This document shows, piece by piece, positions 1-8,508 of a stretch of 26,219 nucleotides of DNA (the stretch's first letter is position 1; every line of letters begins with the position of its first letter). A program made the translations under genes and the position numbers. Source of the stretch: JAURVT01 sp049059935 (GTDB lineage: Bacteria > Actinomycetota > Actinomycetes > Propionibacteriales > Nocardioidaceae). The notes below the pieces were generated by a model. The model made no database searches. It was not told where the DNA came from and saw nothing but the letters and a program-made list of their open reading frames with translations. The DNA lies in assembly GCF_049059935.1 (NCBI RefSeq), contig NZ_JBMGQR010000059.1:1-26219 (forward strand). Direction: 5' to 3'.

Positions 1-522
1 TTCGTCTACGCACCCGACCGGATCATGACCAACGCGCACGTCGTCGCCGGCGTCGACAACCCGTTCGTCGCGGTGGGCGACCGCCGCCTTCAGGCCGAGA
101 CCGTCGTCTACGACCCCGAGCTCGACGTCGCGGTGCTCGCCGTCAGCGGCCTGGACCTGCCGGCGCTCGAGTTCGACACCTCGGGCGAGCGGGGCGCGTC
201 GGCGGCCGTCCTCGGCTACCCCGAGAACGGCCCCTTCGACGCCCGTGCGGCACGCATCCGCGCCGAGCAGCGGCTGCGCAGCCCCGACATCTACAACACC
301 GACGCCGTCACGCGTCAGGTGTTCTCGATCCGCAGCCTGGTGCGCTCGGGCAACTCCGGCGGACCGCTGGTCTCCGACGCCGGCGACGTCTACGGCGTCA
401 TCTTCGCCGCGTCGGTCAGCGACAGCTCCACGGGCTACGCCCTCACCGCCGACCAGGTCGCCGACAACGCCGCCCGCGGTCGCGACGCCACCCAGGAGGT
501 GTCGACGGGCGCCTGCGCCTGA
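1..522 (+). CDS. marP: MarP-like membrane-anchored trypsin-type serine protease, 3' end only
   Basis: Partial gene running in from before the window; the frame is open from base 1 and ends at TGA 520-522, leaving 173 residues of the protease domain. The chymotrypsin-like triad is visible: His13 in TNAHVV, Asp42 in ELDVAVL, and Ser119 in GNSGGPL, numbered from the window edge. The family (MarP, Rv3671c of M. tuberculosis) has an N-terminal colicin-V/CvpA-type membrane domain followed by a periplasmic protease that helps survival in acid; that membrane domain would lie upstream and cannot be seen. The last residues contain one Cys. Known MarP carries a disulfide, but its partner cannot be placed here. 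A membrane protein gene starts 36 bases downstream and may be co-transcribed. A related periplasmic HtrA-type protease is less likely because no PDZ domain follows the catalytic domain. Confidence 0.8.
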   Translation, partial: FVYAPDRIMTNAHVVAGVDNPFVAVGDRRLQAETVVYDPELDVAVLAVSGLDLPALEFDTSGERGASAAVLGYPENGPFDARAARIRAEQRLRSPDIYNTDAVTRQVFSIRSLVRSGNSGGPLVSDAGDVYGVIFAASVSDSSTGYALTADQVADNAARGRDATQEVSTGACA

Positions 523-558
523 CGCCTCGCGTCAGGTGGGGTCTGGGAGACTGACGAG

Positions 559-1386
559 GTGCGTGCAGCCCTCGCCTTCCTCCTCGGTCTCCTCGCCCTC
601 GTGCTCACCGCCGTCGCCACCCCGGCCCTGTGGCTGGAGCGCAACGTGGTCGACGAGACGGGCTACGTCTCGCTCGTCGACCCGCTCGGACGCGACGCCG
701 CGTTCCAGGACGCGCTCGCCACGACGCTGACCGACGCCGTGCTCGCCCGCGCCGACCTGTCGTCGACGGTGGACGAGACCGCGCGGCCCGTGCTGCTCCA
801 GGTGGCGCAGAACCTCACCCGCCTGCCGGGCTACGCCGACGCGTGGACCGAGACGAACCGCCGCTCGCACGCGCTCGTCTTCGACGGGTCGCAGTCCGGC
901 GAGGTGGCGATCGACGTCGCGCCGCTGGCTCAGCTGCTGGCCGACGAGTCCACCGGACGCCTCGGCGTCGACCTGCCGGTGCCGTCGACGCTGCCGGTGA
1001 CGGTCGGTGGCGAGCAGGAGCGCCGGGCCGTCGACGCCTCGACGACGCTCGACCCGCGTGCCTACTACCTCGCCGGCGCGGCGCTGCTGCTGGCCGTCCT
1101 GTGCGTGGCCGCGGCGAGACGCCGTTCGACCGCCGTGCTGTGGCTCGGCATCGGGACGCTCGTGGTGGCCGGCCTGCTCAAGGCGACTGCGGCCGTCGTC
1201 CTGCCCGAGCTGGCGCGGGCGAGCGGCTCGTCCGACCTCGGTGACCAGGTGATCGAGCTGCTGCGTCAGGCCGCCGGCTCGTCCTTCGACGGCTGGCTGC
1301 TCGCCCTCGGCGGCCTCGGCGTCGTCCTGCTCGTCCTCGGTGGCATCGCCCGCGTCGTCAGCCGCCGGCACGACGCCCCGGCCTGA
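559..1386 (+). CDS. Membrane protein of unknown function
   Basis: 275 residues from a GTG start at 559 preceded by GGGAGA. I do not recognise a named family. The protein has one N-terminal hydrophobic segment (about residues 3-25), a hydrophilic region of some 145 residues predicted to be outside the cell, rich in Asp, Thr and Leu, and then three hydrophobic segments (about 168-187, 193-215 and 245-267) ending in a short basic tail. This layout, one helix then an extracytoplasmic domain then a hairpin of helices, is common in actinobacterial envelope proteins. It follows the MarP-like protease by 36 bases on the same strand, so it may be part of the same transcript. It is convergent with the holin-like gene and ends just before a large symmetric palindrome. 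Confidence 0.75.
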   Translation: MRAALAFLLGLLALVLTAVATPALWLERNVVDETGYVSLVDPLGRDAAFQDALATTLTDAVLARADLSSTVDETARPVLLQVAQNLTRLPGYADAWTETNRRSHALVFDGSQSGEVAIDVAPLAQLLADESTGRLGVDLPVPSTLPVTVGGEQERRAVDASTTLDPRAYYLAGAALLLAVLCVAAARRRSTAVLWLGIGTLVVAGLLKATAAVVLPELARASGSSDLGDQVIELLRQAAGSSFDGWLLALGGLGVVLLVLGGIARVVSRRHDAPA

Positions 1387-1402
1387 GCCCCACGCGTCGC
1401 AG

Positions 1403-1487
1403 GATTCCCAGGTTCACCTGGGAATCGGGCGACACCACGGGGAACTTCCCGGGGTGTCGGGGGTTTCCCAGGTGAACCTGGGAAACC
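1403..1487. terminator. 85-base symmetric triple palindrome between convergent genes, probable two-way terminator
   Basis: Three inverted repeats in a row. Left: arms 1403-1413 and 1416-1426 (GATTCCCAGGT), centre TC. Middle: arms CGACACC 1430-1436 and GGTGTCG 1453-1459, with a second inner palindrome GGGAA-C-TTCCC at 1440-1450. Right: arms 1462-1473 and 1476-1487 (GGTTTCCCAGGT), centre GA. The left and right units share the core TTCCCAGGT and are reverse complements of each other, so the whole element reads almost the same on both strands about a centre near 1444.5. It fills the gap between two convergent stop codons (1386 and 1489), which suits a bidirectional terminator. A protein-binding or repeat-family role is also possible. 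Confidence 0.7.
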
Positions 1488-1488
1488 G

Positions 1489-1905
1489 TCAGGCGTCGAG
1501 GGAGGCCTTGGAGGGCTTGCCCTTGAGGGCGGCGGGGATCTGCTTGGAGGTCGCGATGGTCTTGACCGGGGCGCGGACCTTCTTGATCTTGCGGATGCCG
1601 ATCAGCACCAGCAGCGCGGCGAGCAGCACGTAGAAGCCGGTGACGATGAGGAACGCCCAGGCGGGGTGCAGGCCGGCCATCACGATGAAGTACGCGACGG
1701 TGAACGACAGCAGGATGACGATCAGCAGGCCGAGGAACCCGGCGACCGCGAGGAGCGCCGCCCCGACGCCACCGGCCTTGACGCTGACCTTCAGCTCGGA
1801 CTTGGCCAGCGCGATCTCGGACTGGACGAGGGTCGAGACGTCGCGGCTGGCGTCGGCGACCAGTCGTCCGATCGTCGGCTCGGCGTTCGGCTCGACCTTG
1901 CTCAT
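1489..1905 (-). CDS. Holin-X / phage holin family membrane protein (Pfam PF07332 type)
   Basis: 138 residues from ATG at 1905, chosen because GGGG sits 6 bases upstream; a GTG at 1929 is also in frame. The N-terminal half is an amphipathic segment typical of the family (GRLVADASRDVSTLVQSEI, then a Lys-rich stretch). Two long hydrophobic segments follow, about residues 48-75 and 80-104, and then a very basic tail with many Lys residues. This matches the putative actinobacterial Holin-X superfamily III proteins. These are usually chromosomal genes outside prophages, so the name does not imply lysis; the true role is unknown. From memory, M. tuberculosis Rv3669 occupies the same place between marP and acs. 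A TAGGGT box at 1939-1944 on this strand is a likely -10. Confidence 0.8.
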   Translation of the reverse strand: MSKVEPNAEPTIGRLVADASRDVSTLVQSEIALAKSELKVSVKAGGVGAALLAVAGFLGLLIVILLSFTVAYFIVMAGLHPAWAFLIVTGFYVLLAALLVLIGIRKIKKVRAPVKTIATSKQIPAALKGKPSKASLDA

Positions 1906-1938
1906 GGACCACCCCTGCGTTGACGTCACGACCGTCTC

Positions 1939-1944
1939 ACCCTA
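1939..1944 (-). promoter_or_regulatory. Predicted -10 box of the holin-like gene
   Basis: TAGGGT on the minus strand fits the actinobacterial TANNNT -10 pattern. It predicts a start about seven bases downstream and a leader of roughly 27 bases carrying the GGGG ribosome site. No convincing -35 is seen. Confidence 0.4.
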
Positions 1945-1989
1945 GAGGACATGCGCCGGCGCCGCCGCGCCGCAGCCGCCGGGCGTCGA

Positions 1990-1995
1990 TAGGGT
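1990..1995 (+). promoter_or_regulatory. Predicted -10 box of the recombinase-like small gene
   Basis: TAGGGT lies 34 bases before the GTG start at 2030. The implied leader contains GGGGGGAG at 2017-2024, a strong ribosome site. An ATG at 2001 is followed by a stop after two codons and cannot be the start. Confidence 0.4.
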
Positions 1996-2029
1996 CGGGT
2001 ATGTCCTGATCCCGACGGGGGGAGCCGAC

Positions 2030-2440
2030 GTGGTCGAGCACTGCGAGGTGCCGGTGTTCGTGTACGCCCGGTCGTTCGGCGACCGCGACCCCATCGAGGG
2101 CCTGGAGTGGGCCCGGCGCGAGGCCGCCGGTCGCGATCCGGGCTACGAGACGTTCGTCGACGGCCGGCCCGGCGAGTGGAGCGCGTACGCCGCGCTCGCG
2201 GCACGGCTGCGCGAGGTGCACGGGCCGACGCGGATCATCATCACGCCCTCGATCGAGCACTTCGGTGCCGGTCAGCCCGGTCCCCGCTTCGCTCGCGGCA
2301 TCGAGCTGTGCGAGCAGACCGGCGGCGGTCTGCTCGTGACCCGGCGCGTCGAGATCGACGTCGCGGAGCACCGACGGACGCTCGAGCTCTTGCACGAGGC
2401 CATGCTCCGGCGCAAACGGGACCCGGCGGCGCGGGACTGA
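2030..2440 (+). CDS. Small protein of unknown function, faintly like a serine-recombinase catalytic domain
   Basis: 136 residues from GTG 2030, behind GGGGGGAG. No family is recognised with confidence. Features seen: a first strand VFVYARS near residues 9-15, where serine recombinases have YxRVS; then GLEWARREA, a segment ETFVDGRPGEW, a helix AALAARLREV, and a buried strand IIITPSIEHFG near residues 72-83, where resolvases have a vvv-ldRl strand. A further strand LLVTRRVEID and a basic C-terminal helix end the protein. No DNA-binding recombinase or HTH domain follows, and the Ser that would be catalytic is followed by Phe, not by the usual family residues. This may be a resolvase-fold protein that no longer recombines DNA, or an unrelated alpha/beta protein. 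It stands alone between two convergent or divergent neighbours. Confidence 0.65.
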   Translation: MVEHCEVPVFVYARSFGDRDPIEGLEWARREAAGRDPGYETFVDGRPGEWSAYAALAARLREVHGPTRIIITPSIEHFGAGQPGPRFARGIELCEQTGGGLLVTRRVEIDVAEHRRTLELLHEAMLRRKRDPAARD

Positions 2441-2450
2441 CGGCACAGTA

Positions 2451-2482
2451 GGTCACGGACGGGTCTCGGCTCGGTCACGGAC
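2451..2482. repeat. Direct repeat GGTCACGGAC, two copies 22 bases apart
   Basis: Identical 10-base copies lie at 2451-2460 and 2473-2482. Their spacing is two helical turns, as expected of a tandem operator. They fall just after the stop of the small recombinase-like gene and upstream of a possible short ORF at 2609. Chance duplication in GC-rich DNA is not excluded. Confidence 0.35.
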
Positions 2483-2539
2483 CAGACACGTCAGTCCTCC
2501 CAGTGGACGACCGTCCCCGCGCTCGGGAAGCGTGGGCCA

Positions 2540-2576
2540 CGACGTCCGACCGGCGCGGGGGCCCGGTCGGACGTCG
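2540..2576. terminator. Perfect 14-bp hairpin, probable terminator or leader element
   Basis: Arms CGACGTCCGACCGG (2540-2553) and its exact complement (2563-2576) enclose a 9-base loop. It lies 100 bases after the stop of the gene ending at 2440. It also ends 24 bases before the GGAGG of a possible small ORF, so it could instead lie in that ORF's leader. There is no clear U-tract. Confidence 0.6.
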
Positions 2577-2608
2577 GACTTCTCGGACACCCCCGACCCG
2601 GAGGCGTC

Positions 2609-2749
2609 GTGCTCGCTCGGCTCCGCCTGGCCCGACGGCTGGCCCACCGCCACCGGGTGCCGTTCGCCGTCGCGTGGGTGCGCGCCGGGGCGCTCGGTGA
2701 CCCCGACGCCGTGCGGCGTCGCCTGGACGAGCAGCGCCGCCGACGCTGA
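2609..2749 (+). CDS. Possible small basic protein, 46 residues
   Basis: A GTG at 2609 preceded by GGAGG (2600-2604) opens a 46-codon frame ending at TGA 2747-2749. The product is Arg-rich at both ends (LARLRLARRLAHRHRV near the start, five Arg in the last ten residues) with a short hydrophobic middle (PFAVAWV) and a DPDAVRRRLDEQ helix. This composition, with a good ribosome site and GC-rich third positions, looks more like a real small protein than a chance frame, but no family is recognised. It ends 10 bases from the convergent stop of the next gene. It could also be the 3' remnant of a longer gene, since the frame stays open upstream without a usable start. Confidence 0.4.
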   Translation: MLARLRLARRLAHRHRVPFAVAWVRAGALGDPDAVRRRLDEQRRRR

Positions 2750-2758
2750 CGCGCGTCC

Positions 2759-3202
2759 TCAGGACGTCGCGACGAGGACGAGGCCGCTGGCGAACAGCAC
2801 GCCGACCAGGCAGGCCATCGTCCAGGCGACGGCGCGCAGCCGGGTGCGGAACGCGGGCCGCTCCTGCGGCAGCGCGAACACCCGCGCGGGCCAGTGCCGC
2901 CACGAGACGTACGCGAACAGCGCGGCCGCCGCGCCGAGCACCAGGCCGCGCAGGGCCTGCACGCCCCACAGGCGGTCGTCGGCGACGGCCCACGTCACCC
3001 CGCTGACGGCGATCGCCGCGAGCAGCGCGACGACGCGCCACCGGTTGCCGTGCGCGAGCGCGACCAGGAACGACTCGTGCTCCTCGTCGTCGGAGAAGAA
3101 CGCCGCGGCGCGGGGCTGGGCGACGAGCAGGGAGTAGCCCATCGCCCCGGCCCACACGCCCAGCAGCCCGACGTGGACGACCGCGGCCGCGTCGGCCAGC
3201 AC
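2759..3202 (-). CDS. Four-helix membrane protein of unknown function, coupled to acs
   Basis: 147 residues from GTG 3202, one base after the acs stop codon (3204-3206), so translation is almost certainly coupled to acs. Hydrophobic segments lie near residues 7-28, 53-72, 81-98 and 124-144. A short acidic stretch (SDDEEHES) sits between the first two, and a Trp/His-rich loop (SWRHWPARVF) before the last. The four-helix plan with scattered His and Met resembles small haem- or copper-associated membrane proteins such as CopD-like ones, but no defining motif is present. Co-expression with acetyl-CoA synthetase does not give a clear role. Confidence 0.7.
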   Translation of the reverse strand: MLADAAAVVHVGLLGVWAGAMGYSLLVAQPRAAAFFSDDEEHESFLVALAHGNRWRVVALLAAIAVSGVTWAVADDRLWGVQALRGLVLGAAAALFAYVSWRHWPARVFALPQERPAFRTRLRAVAWTMACLVGVLFASGLVLVATS

Positions 3203-3203
3203 C

Positions 3204-5165
<1,962 letters not shown>

Positions 5166-5218
5166 GGGTCGGCTCCTTCGACGGGGCGGTCGGGTGTGGC
5201 TGGCTGGCAGGCGGGAGG

Positions 5219-5234
5219 TGTGGCGGCGGTCACC
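5219..5234. promoter_or_regulatory. CRP/GlxR-like palindrome in the acs promoter
   Basis: TGTGGCGGCGGTCACC matches the 16-base pattern TGTGA-N6-TCACA at TGTG and TCAC. It lies directly downstream of the predicted -10 TAGGTT (5235-5240, minus strand) with TGCGAC 17 bases further as a possible -35, so a bound regulator would cover the transcription start. Ten bases of it (CGGCGGTCAC) recur in the symporter operon promoter. Confidence 0.5.
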
Positions 5235-5300
5235 AACCTACTCCCGCAGATCGTGGGGTCGCACGGGCTGTACCGGGGGCCGAGGGGGACGGGTGCGCGC

Positions 5301-5332
5301 CCCGGGTGCCGCGGCTCTGCGCGGCACCCGGG
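5301..5332 (-). terminator. Strong 13-bp hairpin after the symporter operon
   Basis: Arms CCCGGGTGCCGCG (5301-5313) and the exact complement (5320-5332) enclose a 6-base loop. It begins 29 bases past the symporter stop on the minus strand and separates that operon from acs. There is no U-tract, as is usual for actinobacterial terminators. Confidence 0.7.
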
Positions 5333-5360
5333 ACGGCGTCGACCCCCGTCGGTCGTGACC

Positions 5361-6992
5361 TCAGTGCTCGGTGGCGCCCTCGGCGCCCGCACCGGTGAGG
5401 GCGCGGACCTCGAGCTCGTCGTGCTTGGCCTCGGCGGTGGGCTCACGGGAGGTGAGCGTGCCGATCGCGCCCATCAGGAACCCGAACGGGATCGAGACGA
5501 GGCCGGGGTTCTTCAGGGGGAAGAACGCCCAGTCGCTGTCGGGGAACAGCGCCGTCGGGTCGCCGGACACCACGGGGCTGAACAGCACGAGCAGCAGGGC
5601 CGAGCCCAGGCCGCCGTAGATGCTGAACACCGCTCCGCGGGTGTTGAAGCGCCGCCAGAACAGGTTGTAGATGAGCGACGGCAGGTTCGCCGACGCCGCG
5701 ACGGCGAAGGCGAGCGCCACCAGGAACGCGATGTTCAGCGACTGCGCCGGGATCGCCAGCGCGATCGCGACGCCGCCGATGACGAACGCCGAGATCCGCG
5801 CGACCTTGACCTCGTCCTTCTCCGACGCCTGGCCCTTCTTGAAGATGCTCGCGTAGAGGTCGTGCGCGACCGACGACGCCGAGGTGAGCGTCAGGCCGGC
5901 GACCACCGCGAGGATCGTCGCGAACGCCACCGCGGAGATCAGGGCGAGCAGGATCGCTCCGCCCGTCGTCCCCTCGCCGCCGCCGACGGCCTGGGCGAGC
6001 AACGGCGACGCCAGGTTGCCGCTGCTGGCCGCCACCTCGCTCTCGGGGCCGGTGTCGACGAGCGCCGCGGCACCGAAGCCGAGGATGAGCGTCATCAGGT
6101 AGAACGTGCCGATCAGGCCGATGGCCCAGAGCACCGAGGTGCGGGCGTCGCGCGAGGTGGGCACGGTGTAGAAGCGGATCAGGATGTGCGGCAGGCCGGC
6201 CGTGCCGAGCACCAGGGCGATGCCGAGCGACAGGAAGTCCAGCTTGGACGTGAACGTCGCGCCGTACTGCAGCCCGGGGCTGAGGAACGCGTCGCCCTTG
6301 CCGGAGTTCGACGCCGCGGCGCCGAGCAGCTCGGACAGGTTGAAGCCGAACTTGGCGAGCACCAGGACGCTGATGAGCAGCGTGCCCGTCATGAGCAGGA
6401 CGGCCTTGACGATCTGCACCCAGGTGGTGCCCTTCATGCCGCCGAAGACGACGTACACGATCATCAGCAGGCCGACGCCCACGATGGTGATGTTCTTGAG
6501 CGCCTGGCTGTCCACGCCGAGCAGCAGCGAGACGAGCGTGCCCGCGCCGACCATCTGGGCGAGCAGGTAGAAGATCGAGACCGCGACGGTCGACGTCGCC
6601 GCCGCGGTGCGCACCGGCGTCTGCCGCATCCGGTACGCCAGCTGGTCGGCCATCGTGTACCGACCGGAGTTGCGCAGCAGCTCGGCGACGATGAGCAGCG
6701 CGACGAGCCACGCCACGAGGAAGCCGATCGAGTACAGGAAGCCGTCGTACCCGTAGAGCGCGATGGCCCCGGAGATGCCGAGGAACGACGCGGCCGACAT
6801 GTAGTCGCCCGAGATCGCCAGGCCGTTCTGGAAGCCCGAGATGTTGCGGCCGGCGGCGTAGTAGTCCGCGGCGCCCGAGGTGTTGCGGCTGGCCCAGATC
6901 GTGATGCCGATCGTCAGGGCGACGACGGCCAGGAACAAGCCGGTGGTGAGGTTCTGCGAGCCGGACTCGCTGAGGGCGACGACGTCGTTCAC
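5361..6992 (-). CDS. actP: Cation/acetate symporter, solute:sodium symporter family (ActP/MctC-like)
   Basis: 543 residues with about 13 hydrophobic segments. Typical SSS features are seen: DYYAAGRNISGFQNGLAISGDYMSAASFLG near the N-terminus (the sodium and substrate region), FGGMKGTTWVQIVKAV in the middle, and GLPHILIRFYTVPTSRDAR, a hallmark of the ActP branch. The product should import acetate or other short monocarboxylates. The GTG start overlaps the upstream DUF485 stop by four bases (GTGA), reproducing the yjcH-actP pair of enterobacteria. The neighbouring acs fits an acetate uptake and activation module. Whether the true substrate is acetate, pyruvate or propionate cannot be told from sequence. 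Confidence 0.92.
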   Translation of the reverse strand: MNDVVALSESGSQNLTTGLFLAVVALTIGITIWASRNTSGAADYYAAGRNISGFQNGLAISGDYMSAASFLGISGAIALYGYDGFLYSIGFLVAWLVALLIVAELLRNSGRYTMADQLAYRMRQTPVRTAAATSTVAVSIFYLLAQMVGAGTLVSLLLGVDSQALKNITIVGVGLLMIVYVVFGGMKGTTWVQIVKAVLLMTGTLLISVLVLAKFGFNLSELLGAAASNSGKGDAFLSPGLQYGATFTSKLDFLSLGIALVLGTAGLPHILIRFYTVPTSRDARTSVLWAIGLIGTFYLMTLILGFGAAALVDTGPESEVAASSGNLASPLLAQAVGGGEGTTGGAILLALISAVAFATILAVVAGLTLTSASSVAHDLYASIFKKGQASEKDEVKVARISAFVIGGVAIALAIPAQSLNIAFLVALAFAVAASANLPSLIYNLFWRRFNTRGAVFSIYGGLGSALLLVLFSPVVSGDPTALFPDSDWAFFPLKNPGLVSIPFGFLMGAIGTLTSREPTAEAKHDELEVRALTGAGAEGATEH

Positions 6993-7327
6993 TTGCCGAC
7001 CTCCTGGTCGAAGCCGTCGCGGAGCCGGGTGGACAGGGGGTCCAGGCGGCTGTTGGCGAACCGTGCGTAGGCGATGGCGATGCCGAACGTGGAGACGAAC
7101 TGCAGCAGGCCGAAGAGCAGCGCGACGTTGATGTTGCCGAACACGGGGGTGCTCATGAAGCCCGGTGCCCAGTTCGAGAGGACCACGAACAGCAGGTACC
7201 AGACCATGAAGGCGATGGTGGTGGGCACGACGAAACGCACGAAGCGGCGCTTGAGCTCGGTGAACTCGGGCTCGGCGTGGATGCGTTCGTAGGCGTCGTG
7301 CGTGGCTTGCGAGGTGCGGTCGACCAC
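6989..7327 (-). CDS. DUF485 small membrane protein, partner of the symporter
   Basis: 112 residues, the standard length for DUF485 (YjcH-like) proteins, with two hydrophobic segments near residues 31-52 and 66-86. The start of the second segment (NINVALLFGLLQFVSTF) and the AYARFANSRLDPL tail are typical. The GTG start at 7327 follows AGGAG by 6 bases. It is the first gene of the symporter operon and overlaps the next start by four bases. The family almost always sits before an ActP-type transporter; its function is not established. Confidence 0.9.
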   Translation of the reverse strand: MVDRTSQATHDAYERIHAEPEFTELKRRFVRFVVPTTIAFMVWYLLFVVLSNWAPGFMSTPVFGNINVALLFGLLQFVSTFGIAIAYARFANSRLDPLSTRLRDGFDQEVGK

Positions 7328-7383
7328 GGCGTCTCCTGGGGGTGTGGACGGGACGGCGCGCCGACGGGTGCGTGGCGCCGCGA

Positions 7384-7399
7384 CGTGACGGCGGTCACG
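7384..7399. promoter_or_regulatory. CRP/GlxR-like palindrome at the DUF485-symporter promoter
   Basis: CGTGACGGCGGTCACG has perfect GTGA-N6-TCAC half-sites. A minus-strand TACGGT at 7408-7413 is the likely -10, so this site covers the start region, as in the acs promoter. Confidence 0.5.
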
Positions 7400-7428
7400 A
7401 CGGACCGACCGTAGGGCGGTGCGCCCGC

Positions 7429-7444
7429 TGTGTGCCAGGTCACG
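7429..7444. promoter_or_regulatory. Second CRP/GlxR-like site upstream of the symporter promoter
   Basis: TGTGTGCCAGGTCACG matches TGTG-N8-TCAC. It is centred about 36 bases upstream of the start predicted from the -10 at 7408-7413, a position where an activator of the CRP type could contact RNA polymerase. It is 37 bases from the first site edge to edge plus its own length, so the two could be bound together. Confidence 0.4.
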
Positions 7445-7535
7445 CGGCGGCGGGGCGGCAGGGGTGCGACCCGCTGCGGTGTGCGGACGTCGACGTGCGA
7501 CGAGCGGTCGGTGGGGCGCGACGAGCGGCAGGAGG

Positions 7536-7563
7536 TTGCGCAGGTGTCACACCACGTTACGGT
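7536..7563 (+). promoter_or_regulatory. Predicted promoter of the carbonic anhydrase gene
   Basis: TTGCGC at 7536-7541 and TACGGT at 7558-7563 are separated by 16 bases. The -10 overlaps a perfect 7-bp inverted repeat ACGGTTG-N7-CAACCGT (7559-7579), a possible operator. The leader to the GTG at 7601 would be about 30 bases and includes GGAGAGGA. Confidence 0.45.
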
Positions 7564-7600
7564 TGAGTATCGCAACCGTCTCGGAGAGGACTCGACGCTC

Positions 7601-8329
7601 GTGCGCACCCCAGGACACCTCACCACCGCCGCGGCGGGTCCGTCGCGCCGCTCGCTCCTCGGGCTCGGCGCGGGCGCGGGCCTGGCCCTGGCGACCGGAG
7701 CGGCGGCCCCGGCCGTCGCCCGCGGGACCTCGTCGCTCGCCCCCGCGGCGCGCCGGGCCGAGCGGGTGCTGCGGGCCGGCAACGCGCGCTTCGTGAGCGG
7801 TACGCAGCGTCATCCGCACGAGTCGCTCGAGTGGCGCCGGAGCCTGACGAAGGGTCAGCACCCCATCGCCGTCGTGCTCGGCTGCGCGGACTCGCGTGCC
7901 ACGCCGGAGCTGGTGTTCGACGAGGGCCTCGGCGACCTGTTCGTCGTCCGCTCGGCCGGCGAGGTGCTGGACGACGCAGTGATCGGCAGCATCGAGTACG
8001 CCGTCGAGCACCTCGACGTCGCGCTCGTCGTGGTGCTCGGGCACGCCGACTGCGGCGCGGTGGGGGCCACCGTCGACGTGGTGCGCGGTGACGGCGAGGC
8101 CACCGGCTTCGTGAGCTCGCTGGTCCGCTCGATCGAGCCCGCCGTGCTGAGCACCCCCGAGCAGGACGACGACGTCGCCTTCCGCGCCGCCTGCGTCGCC
8201 GAGCAGGCCCGGCGCACCGCCACGATCCTGCAGGAGCGGTCGATCGTGCTGCGCGAGGCGGTGGACCGCGGCGCCCGGGTCGTCGGTGCCACCTACGCGC
8301 TCGACGACGGCCGGGTCAGCTGGCTGTGA
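7601..8329 (+). CDS. Tat-exported beta-class carbonic anhydrase
   Basis: 242 residues from GTG 7601, chosen because GGAGAGGA ends 10 bases upstream and because the Tat signal then lies at the N-terminus. The enzyme interconverts CO2 and bicarbonate. Residues 15-20 (SRRSLL) followed by a Gly/Ala/Leu-rich stretch and an AVA-R cleavage region form a twin-arginine signal, so the folded zinc protein should act outside the membrane. The zinc site is intact: Cys95-x-Asp97-x-Arg99 (CADSR) and His148-x2-Cys151 (HADCG). Length and motifs match the plant-type beta family. The gene stands alone between two acetate-type symporter operons, facing away from one and towards the other. Export of a beta carbonic anhydrase suggests a role in inorganic carbon or pH handling at the cell surface. 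Confidence 0.9.
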   Translation: MRTPGHLTTAAAGPSRRSLLGLGAGAGLALATGAAAPAVARGTSSLAPAARRAERVLRAGNARFVSGTQRHPHESLEWRRSLTKGQHPIAVVLGCADSRATPELVFDEGLGDLFVVRSAGEVLDDAVIGSIEYAVEHLDVALVVVLGHADCGAVGATVDVVRGDGEATGFVSSLVRSIEPAVLSTPEQDDDVAFRAACVAEQARRTATILQERSIVLREAVDRGARVVGATYALDDGRVSWL

Positions 8330-8452
8330 GCCGCCCTGTTGGGGGAGGTCGACGGTTTCAGGAGGCATCCTTCTCGCCCATGTGGAGGACGCGGGCGGGG
8401 TAACTGCGTGTTCGGGTTGAGGTGGTTCGCCCGTTTCCGTACCGTCATGGGT

Positions 8453-8488
8453 GAGCCGCCCCTGGGACCCGAGACCCCGGGGCGGTTC
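8453..8488. terminator. Terminator hairpin between convergent carbonic anhydrase and symporter genes
   Basis: Arms 8453-8466 and 8475-8488 pair over 14 positions with one mismatch and one G-U pair in the plus-strand RNA. The loop is 8 bases and the plus strand continues TTCATGTCC. It could serve both convergent genes. The rest of the gap 8330-8508 shows no coding signal. Confidence 0.6.
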
Positions 8489-8508
8489 TTCATGTCCGGG
8501 TCGTCACC

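Noticed and set aside
1489..1905. Evidence of a prophage from the holin-type protein
   Set aside because: Holin-X proteins are ordinary chromosomal proteins in actinobacteria, and no other phage genes, integrase or att repeats are seen nearby.
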